From the NCBI GenBank assembly GCA_965115825.1, contig OZ220464.1, forward strand, positions 1,116,001-1,180,000: 64,000 bases of DNA. Reading direction: 5' to 3'. The position numbers were made by a program, and so were the translations under genes. The stretch's first letter is position 1. Every line of letters begins with the position of its first letter. This document shows, piece by piece, positions 58,953 to 64,000 of the stretch. The notes below the pieces were generated by a model. The model saw only the letters and a program-made list of their open reading frames with translations. It did not search any database and was not told the origin of the DNA. This stretch comes from Bin87 sp965115825. GTDB lineage: Bacteria; Chloroflexota; Dehalococcoidia; Lucifugimonadales; UBA3495.

Positions 58953-59217
58953 AAAAGCTGACCGCGCTTTTATAAAGCGCCGCCGCAGCGGCTACCGCCC
59001 AGACGAACGCCACGATGGCAAGTAGGATAGCTCCCACCATCAAGGTGGCGAAATGACCAATCAGGAACCCCACCAGCGCCACTGCGAACGACGCGAACGC
59101 GCCGACGATAATCAGGTTACCGATGATGTTGGCCGCCAAGTTATTCCCGGTGGCTTCCCGCTCGGGGTTGGCACTTTCAGGCGCAATCCGTTCGCTTTGA
59201 GTGTCTGTGGCAGCCAT
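58909..59217 (-). CDS. Small two-helix membrane protein, unknown function
   Basis: 102 residues: a polar N-terminal third (TDTQSERIAPESANPE), then two helices (LIIVGAFASFAVALVGFLIG and LMVGAILLAIVAFVWAVAAA) and a basic C-terminus. ATG 59217 follows GGAGAGATT. Not recognised. Better start context than the convergent frame it overlaps. Confidence 0.55.
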   Translation of the reverse strand: MAATDTQSERIAPESANPEREATGNNLAANIIGNLIIVGAFASFAVALVGFLIGHFATLMVGAILLAIVAFVWAVAAAAALYKSAVSFSTRRRIPHHQKRSE

Positions 59218-59249
59218 GGCAATCTCTCCGTAGTCTTTACTATACCAGA

Positions 59250-60065
59250 TTAGAGGCGGACTTGTTGGGCGAGGGTCTGGTAGGTTACGGGGGAGGTGGC
59301 AACCAGGCCGGCGTCGACGGGGAGGATGACGCCGTTAATCCAGCGGGCTTCTTCGCTGGCGAGGAAGAGGGCGGCGTTGCCGATGTCCCAAGCGGTGCCT
59401 TCGGTGCGCAGAGGGGCGGCGCTGCTGCGAATCCGGCGGAGGTCGTCGTCCATGCGGGGGGCGACCATGGGGGTGTACACCAGGCCAGGGGCGATGCAGT
59501 TGGTGCGGATGCCGTCGGGGCCGTGGTCGGCGGCCATGGAAATGGTCAGTCCGATGACGGCGGCTTTGGAGGCGGTGTAAGGAGTGCTGCTGTGGGCGCG
59601 GAGGCCGGCGATGGACGAAATGTTGATGATGGAACCGCCGCCGGTTTTCATCATTTCCGGGATGGCGAACTTGCTGGCCAGAACGATGCCCTTGACGTTG
59701 ATGGCCATTACCCGATCCCAGGCGTCTTCGGAGATGTCCACTACGGTGCCGCGGTGGGAGATTCCGACGTTGTTGTCCAGGATGTCCAGGCGGCCGTAGC
59801 GCGCGATGCAGGCGGCAACCATGCGCTGGCAGTCGTCGGCGTTGGTGGCGTCGGACTGGATGGTGGAAGCTATTCCGCCTTCGGATTCAATCAGCTGCTG
59901 GGTTTCTTTGGCGCGGTCTTCGTCAAGGTCGGTGAGGAGAACTTTCGCGCCCTCCCGGGCGAAGAGGGTGGCGGTTGCCCTGCCGTTGCCTACGCCGGGG
60001 CCGCTGCTGCCGGCTCCGGTAACGATGGCTACTTTTCCTTCCAGTCTGGGGCGACGTTCCGTCAC
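59250..60065 (-). CDS. Short-chain dehydrogenase/reductase
   Basis: 271-residue NAD(P)-dependent SDR. Cofactor motif VAIVTGAGSSGPGVGNGRA (a longer Gly loop than the classic T-G-x3-G-x-G), LLTDLDEDRAKE (Asp, favouring NAD), DNNVGISHRG as the N-N-A-G equivalent, catalytic Ser in IINISSIAGL, Tyr-x3-Lys in TPYTASKAAVIGL, and IAPGLVYTP. I start at GTG 60065, which has GGAGGG 7 bp upstream; ATG 60098 adds 11 residues. It follows the polytopic membrane gene by 29 bp. Substrate unknown. Confidence 0.9.
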   Translation of the reverse strand: MTERRPRLEGKVAIVTGAGSSGPGVGNGRATATLFAREGAKVLLTDLDEDRAKETQQLIESEGGIASTIQSDATNADDCQRMVAACIARYGRLDILDNNVGISHRGTVVDISEDAWDRVMAINVKGIVLASKFAIPEMMKTGGGSIINISSIAGLRAHSSTPYTASKAAVIGLTISMAADHGPDGIRTNCIAPGLVYTPMVAPRMDDDLRRIRSSAAPLRTEGTAWDIGNAALFLASEEARWINGVILPVDAGLVATSPVTYQTLAQQVRL

Positions 60066-60094
60066 GGTGAATCCCTCCGTAGTTCTAAGGTGGG

Positions 60095-61684
60095 TCATTC
60101 GGCGATGGGGCGGGAAATAATCCAGAGGCTGGCGCAAGTGTAGCACAGCATCAGGGCGAGCATGGGGGCCTGGCTGAACAGGGCGGAACGGCGGTCGGGG
60201 TAAAGCCGGATTGCCTGCACATGGGCCAGATAGACTCCGGCGATGTGGCCGATGATGATGGCGGAGATGGAGAAATACCAGATGAATACCGGGGACAGGA
60301 TGCCAATGTTGATGATGGCGTCGGCGGTGCCGAACAGGTTCCAGCCCCAGCCGAAAGGGTCGGAGGCGAGCACGATGAATCGCTGCCCGTTGATGAGCAG
60401 GAAGCCAATGAAGTGGGCGTAGTGGTAGGCCAGAGCGATGGGCAGCAGGGAAAAGACGAAGGACAGGGCAAGTCGCCATGCGTCGGGGCGCGATGGGGAG
60501 CCGGCGTCTCCGGCATCTGGTGAAGAACCGGAGGCGGCCATTTCCATCAATCGGCAGGTGGCGAGGTAGAGAACGCCAAAGGCGATGGGCAGCCCTATCG
60601 CTCCGAGGAGGTTGGCCAGATAACCGCCGACGATGGGAAACTGCAACAGGAATTGGGTGCGGAAAATGGTCCATTCGGGGGTTGCCGACAGTCCGTCGAA
60701 AGAGACGGTGGACAGCAGCAGTATCACCAGGCAGAGGGCCGGAAAGGTTACGTTGCCCAGACGGTTCAGCCCGACGCAGGGCGGGCGGAGGTTGAACTCC
60801 CGCTGGGCCGGTTGGGCCGCGCGGAAACACTGATAACAGTCAACGCAATCGGTTTCGTCTGACGGACAGCGACCGGCGTCGGAGCAGCCGGCGTAAATTG
60901 AACGGTGGGAGCAAAGGGGAGCGCGCACTTCGGTGATGGAGAAGCGGGACATAAAGCCGTACACGACGGTGAAGCCTTCCGCGTTGCGCAGCCAGGCGTC
61001 CGGTCCGTAGCGGGCCATTCCGATGAAGTTGTATGCGGTATAGGCCAGCAGTATCCAGCCGAGGGCGCGGGGGCCGGCAGCGTCGGCGGCGACGGTTTCA
61101 AGTATGGCAAAGCCGGCGAAGACCAGGACGGCCGGCCACTGACGCAATCGGGCGGGATAGCGTCGGCGAGCGCCCAGAGGACGCCCGGCGATTTGCTCGG
61201 CGAATCGCCAAGCTGCGGCCCATGGGTTGACCAAGGCCCAAAGGTTGCCAAACAGGGCGGTGAAAAAGCTCAGGCCGACCCAGAAGGCGACGTACACGGC
61301 TGCCGGGGCAGGGTTCAGCGCGGCGCGCTCCGAGCCGATCAAGGCGCCGAGGATTACGTACACCGTGAGTATTATGGAAAGCAACTGCAACGAAGACGCC
61401 AGCCAGGGGGAGGCAAGGACGGTCCCGAGCAGCGGCGCGCGCAGGAGGTTGATGCGAGGGTACTCACGATGGGCAGCGTCGCCGCGGAGAAACACTGCGG
61501 CTACGATGAATGACAACGCTACCGCCGCGGCACCGGCGATTACGAAGAGCGACAGGGGAAGCGGCAAGTCGTAGCGTTCTCCGAATCCGTGAGCGTGGGC
61601 GGGCAGCGCGGGGAAGGCTCCCCAAAGCAGGAACGCTACGGCCAGAGAGGCAGGGGTCAAAATAAGGGCGATGGGAGTTTTCAT
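60095..61684 (-). CDS. Polytopic membrane protein with Cys-rich loop (fenitrothion-hydrolase-annotated family)
   Basis: 529 residues with about a dozen hydrophobic helices. The start (signal-like helix, then AHAHGFGERYDLPLPLSLFV) recalls membrane proteins annotated as fenitrothion hydrolase in Actinobacteria and Chloroflexota; that annotation is not a proven function. A loop in the middle (about 275-325) carries seven Cys: C-S-H, A-G-C-S, G-R-C-P, T-D-C-V-D-C-Y-Q-C-F and P-P-C-V, which could bind an Fe-S cluster or zinc. Conserved His occur in LAYHYAHFIGFLL and IIIGHIAGVYLAH. Start ATG 61684, 5 bp after the upstream gene's stop; the two form an operon. Confidence 0.65.
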   Translation of the reverse strand: MKTPIALILTPASLAVAFLLWGAFPALPAHAHGFGERYDLPLPLSLFVIAGAAAVALSFIVAAVFLRGDAAHREYPRINLLRAPLLGTVLASPWLASSLQLLSIILTVYVILGALIGSERAALNPAPAAVYVAFWVGLSFFTALFGNLWALVNPWAAAWRFAEQIAGRPLGARRRYPARLRQWPAVLVFAGFAILETVAADAAGPRALGWILLAYTAYNFIGMARYGPDAWLRNAEGFTVVYGFMSRFSITEVRAPLCSHRSIYAGCSDAGRCPSDETDCVDCYQCFRAAQPAQREFNLRPPCVGLNRLGNVTFPALCLVILLLSTVSFDGLSATPEWTIFRTQFLLQFPIVGGYLANLLGAIGLPIAFGVLYLATCRLMEMAASGSSPDAGDAGSPSRPDAWRLALSFVFSLLPIALAYHYAHFIGFLLINGQRFIVLASDPFGWGWNLFGTADAIINIGILSPVFIWYFSISAIIIGHIAGVYLAHVQAIRLYPDRRSALFSQAPMLALMLCYTCASLWIISRPIAE

Positions 61685-61689
61685 CAGGG

Positions 61690-62238
61690 TCAGCCTCGGC
61701 GGCGCTGCAAAGTGAGCCAGGTCCAGATTCCTACCGCTATGATTGCAGCCATCAGCGCAGCAATCCAAATCCACTGAATTTGGGCGCCGGGTTCACCTAC
61801 CACCAGGTTCATCACGAATTCGGCAGCGCCGCGTTGGGATGAGATCGTTACCGACACCTGCCAGGGGCCAGTTACGCTGAAGGGAACGTCGACTTCGAAA
61901 TAGCGCAAGGTCTGCTCGTTCATGACTTGCTGCGGCCCGAAATCCGAGGCGCCCGGAGGGCCGGTGGCGGCGATGAGCAGGTCGACGTCGGTGTCTCTGA
62001 GCGGCTGCTGGCTGGCGGCGTCGAAAACCTGAATGGTCAGGTGGGTACGGGGGATTACCGGGCGGGCCGGGATGATGCCAACGACCAAGCGGTAGGAGCC
62101 GCCAGTTTGGTCGAACACGATGGTGGCGGCGCCGTTGGCTTGCGCCTGATGGAGGGGCAGAATGATTGCGATGACCGTCAAAACGGCGAGGGTCAGCGCT
62201 GCGGCGGCGGCAAGGGAGCGCGCAAGTCCCGATGCCAC
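61690..62238 (-). CDS. Exported single-pass protein with beta domain (YtkA-like)
   Basis: About 182 residues from a proposed GTG at 62238. Signal helix (LALTLAVLTVIAIILPLH is approximate to AAAALTLAVLTVIAIILPL), an extracytoplasmic beta-sandwich (YRLVVGIIPARPVIPRTHLT, VSVTISSQRGAAEFVMNLVV) and a C-terminal TM helix (IWIAALMAAIIAVGIWTWL) followed by RRRG. This layout resembles YtkA/FixH-like or copper-export-associated proteins. The frame is open farther upstream (to 62475) but that part is low in coding character. It is upstream of and nearly abuts the Cys-rich membrane protein, so they probably work together. Confidence 0.55.
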   Translation of the reverse strand: MASGLARSLAAAAALTLAVLTVIAIILPLHQAQANGAATIVFDQTGGSYRLVVGIIPARPVIPRTHLTIQVFDAASQQPLRDTDVDLLIAATGPPGASDFGPQQVMNEQTLRYFEVDVPFSVTGPWQVSVTISSQRGAAEFVMNLVVGEPGAQIQWIWIAALMAAIIAVGIWTWLTLQRRRG

Positions 62239-62580
62239 ACAAGTTGCCAAATCCAAAGCAGTTCCCGATTGCGATTGGCGCGAATTCGTCCGTTGCACGA
62301 TACCATAAGGCCGACGGGGTATCAACAGCGAAAGGCGGACGGCATTCTGAGGGCGCTGTCTCAAGGCGCGCTGTTTCAGGGTTTTACCTAATTGCATTTC
62401 CAAGTGGGGCTGCAATCCGTTATAAACTCGTTGCCGGCTTACGTAAAAATGCCGGCGCGGTTCCCTGTCGCACATTGCTGCGGTTATGTGTATAATGCCC
62501 GGAATATGCCGACAATTTGCAGCGGGCTAACGCCGTTAGCGGCGTAATGCGACGCGGCTGTCTGTAAGGAGGGACGCATC

Positions 62581-63483
62581 ATGCCTACCGAGATTGGCCG
62601 ACTGATTACCGCCATGGTCACGCCTTTTGATGCCGATGGCCAGGTTGACTACCAACAGGCTAAGCGTCTCGCCCTTGCTTTGCTGGACTCCGGTACGGAC
62701 GGCTTGGTCGTTACCGGCACCACCGGCGAAGGCCCGGCCCTCTCTATGGAAGAGAAGGCCCGGCTCTACGGCGAAATCAAAGACGCCATCGGCGCCCGGG
62801 GCGCCGTTATCGCCGGCACCAGCGACAATAACACCGGCGCATCAATCGCGCTCAGCCAAGAGGCCGAAAAGGTAGGAGCCGACGCCTTGCTCCTTACCGT
62901 CCCGGCCTACAACAAACCGCCGCAGGAGGGTCTTTATCAGCACTTCCGCGCCCTGGCCGAATCCACTGACCTGCCCGCTATGCTCTATAACGTGCCGAGC
63001 CGCACCAGCCTCAATATGACCAGCGACACCACGGTACGCCTGGCCGAGATTGAGAACATCATCGGCATTAAGGAAGCCAGCAGTGACCCGGTGCAGATTG
63101 CCAAAGTCATCCGAGACGCCCCGGATGACTTTCGGGTCTGGTCCGGCAACGACGATGAGACCTTCGGCGTTATGTCCATGGGGGGCTACGGCGTAGTGAG
63201 CGTTGCGGCCCACCTCATCGGCGGTCAAATCAAGCACATGATTGGGCTTACCCTGGAGGGGGACATAGAAGCCGCCGGAGCCGAACATCTGCGTCTGCTC
63301 GATATGTTCAAGGGCCTTTTCATCGTCTCCAACCCGATTCCCGTGAAATACGGACTCAACCGCGCGGGATTCAACGTAGGCGACCCGCGCTTGCCTTTAG
63401 TCCCCCCGGACGAACATGCTGCCGCTCAGATTGACGAGCTCCTGGGCCGCTACGATATTGACATAGCCGCGCCGGTGGGCTGA
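62581..63483 (+). CDS. dapA: 4-hydroxy-tetrahydrodipicolinate synthase
   Basis: First committed step of lysine/diaminopimelate synthesis, condensing pyruvate with aspartate semialdehyde through a Schiff base. 300 residues: GRLITAMVTPFDADGQVD, VVTGTTGEGPALSMEEK, LLTVPAYNKPPQEGLYQHF (catalytic Tyr), AMLYNVPSRTSLNM and the Lys in IIGIKEASSDPVQIA. The ATG follows GGAGG. Plus-strand composition here is C-rich again, as in the left part of the window. Confidence 0.94.
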   Translation: MPTEIGRLITAMVTPFDADGQVDYQQAKRLALALLDSGTDGLVVTGTTGEGPALSMEEKARLYGEIKDAIGARGAVIAGTSDNNTGASIALSQEAEKVGADALLLTVPAYNKPPQEGLYQHFRALAESTDLPAMLYNVPSRTSLNMTSDTTVRLAEIENIIGIKEASSDPVQIAKVIRDAPDDFRVWSGNDDETFGVMSMGGYGVVSVAAHLIGGQIKHMIGLTLEGDIEAAGAEHLRLLDMFKGLFIVSNPIPVKYGLNRAGFNVGDPRLPLVPPDEHAAAQIDELLGRYDIDIAAPVG

Positions 63484-63634
63484 TTACATCCGTCCCCCGG
63501 CCTCGCAAACCGCCCTTTTCACAGGCCGGGTGCGGCGGACTCGCCCACAACGCCATAGCTCCACCTTATTGCGGGGATGGCTACATCGCAGAATCAAACC
63601 GCCACATTGGCCTTATGTAACGAGGAGCAACAAG

Positions 63635-64000
63635 ATGCCGCTAAAAACAGTTGTCTTCGTTGATGGACAGAACTTTCGGCACAACTTGAGGGATTTTCAC
63701 TTCCGTTCCAACCCTCCCCACCCCAACAATCCCGAATACCGGCTGGATGAAAAGCACTTCCGGTGGCAGGACTTCTTTCAGGACGCCCTGAACAAGTTTG
63801 ACCACGTTACCGGCTGGGAGCACCAATTGGCGCGCGTGTATTGGTACTACGCCGAAAACATCACGCCCTGGGTTCCTAACCTCCGGCGAGCCCAGCGCAT
63901 AGTGGAGGACTATGGGCATCGCATCCCCGAACTTACTGTGGAGCTGGTCATCCAGAAAGCCCAGGAATGGCACGAGCACGAGTCGCGGCGCTTCTACCAG
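63635..64000 (+). CDS. NYN-domain protein, 3' end cut by window
   Basis: 122 residues visible. KTVVFVDGQNFRHNLRDF carries the NYN/PIN-like D-x-x-N motif (acidic metal ligand at V-D-G-Q-N), followed by DHVTGWEHQLARVYWYYAEN and VEDYGHRIPELTVEL. NYN proteins are predicted RNases related to PIN and FLAP nucleases. GAGGAGC lies 8 bp before the ATG. The rest, including the third acidic residue, is outside the window. Confidence 0.82.
   Translation, partial: MPLKTVVFVDGQNFRHNLRDFHFRSNPPHPNNPEYRLDEKHFRWQDFFQDALNKFDHVTGWEHQLARVYWYYAENITPWVPNLRRAQRIVEDYGHRIPELTVELVIQKAQEWHEHESRRFYQ

Noticed and set aside
59250..60830. 526-codon frame including the SDR
   Set aside because: Upstream half is out of frame over the polytopic membrane protein gene; the SDR begins at 60065.
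1..64000. tRNA and rRNA genes
   Set aside because: I looked for conserved rRNA strings and GGTTCGAATCC-type T-arms with partner acceptor stems and found none that hold together; a covariance search would settle it.

Overview
The window is 64 kb of GC-rich bacterial chromosome with about 55 genes. It contains no rRNA, tRNA or CRISPR array that I can see. The gene repertoire points to a Chloroflexota bacterium, possibly of the Dehalococcoidia/SAR202 kind. Indicators are an F420-type NADPH reductase, luciferase-like flavin monooxygenases, an orphan CoxL/xanthine-dehydrogenase-like molybdenum subunit, Uma2-family proteins, VOC, SDR and PIG-L enzymes, and long secreted Fn3/TIG-type proteins. This placement is an inference from gene content; no marker gene was compared with a database.

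Layout. 0-3.4 kb: end of a YIP1-like membrane gene, then lysS and serS. 3.4-4.3 kb: a transmembrane/coiled-coil gene and its broken tandem duplicate. 4.3-8.5 kb: a two-gene Type III restriction-modification system whose target-recognition segment is compositionally foreign. 8.7-10.8 kb: a polysaccharide-deacetylase-like gene and a three-gene cobalt-type nitrile hydratase or thiocyanate hydrolase with a split beta subunit. 10.8-14.9 kb: coiled-coil nuclease-like protein, rpiB, zinc alcohol dehydrogenase, flavin monooxygenase. 15-18.6 kb: a conserved non-coding element (copy R1), then a two-component system with a His-rich exported protein. 18.7-36.5 kb: accessory region with the molybdenum hydroxylase, a sigma-region-4 plus HARE-like protein, npdG, a GmrSD-type DUF262/HNH protein, PIG-L deacetylase, tandem Uma2 genes, PEP-mutase-family enzyme, DUF429 protein, aquaporin, a decayed transposase and a second coiled-coil nuclease-like protein. 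36.6-40.7 kb: NfeD, band-7 protein and meaB. 40.8-42.2 kb: second copy of the element (R2), a 94-bp repeat array and a 16-bp tandem repeat leading into a large secreted protein. 46.2-53.3 kb: the core cluster rpsB-tsf-pyrH-frr-uppS-cdsA-dxr-rseP. 53.5-62.5 kb: enoyl-CoA hydratase, a surface serine protease interrupted at a run of 16 C, cupin, flavin monooxygenase, FKBP, SDR and a Cys-rich polytopic membrane protein. 62.6-64 kb: dapA and a partial NYN-domain gene.

The most interesting structure is the pair of about 450-bp composite elements R1 (about 15.16-15.69 kb) and R2 (about 40.83-41.33 kb). They lie in inverted orientation and share a string of AAATCC boxes, a good sigma-70-like promoter, a 240-nt domain closed by an 11-12 bp helix with conserved internal hairpins, and a conserved ribosome-binding-site/ATG edge. 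I do not recognise it as a known RNA. Several other loci look built to vary: the poly-C tract in the surface protease, 21-bp heptad-encoding repeats in two nuclease-like proteins, the 16-bp leader repeat, the replaced Mod recognition segment and the duplicated Uma2 genes. The strand composition (C-rich on the given strand up to about 36 kb, G-rich from about 36.6 to 62.4 kb, then C-rich again, whatever the gene direction) suggests that the middle block was inverted or lies across a replication landmark.
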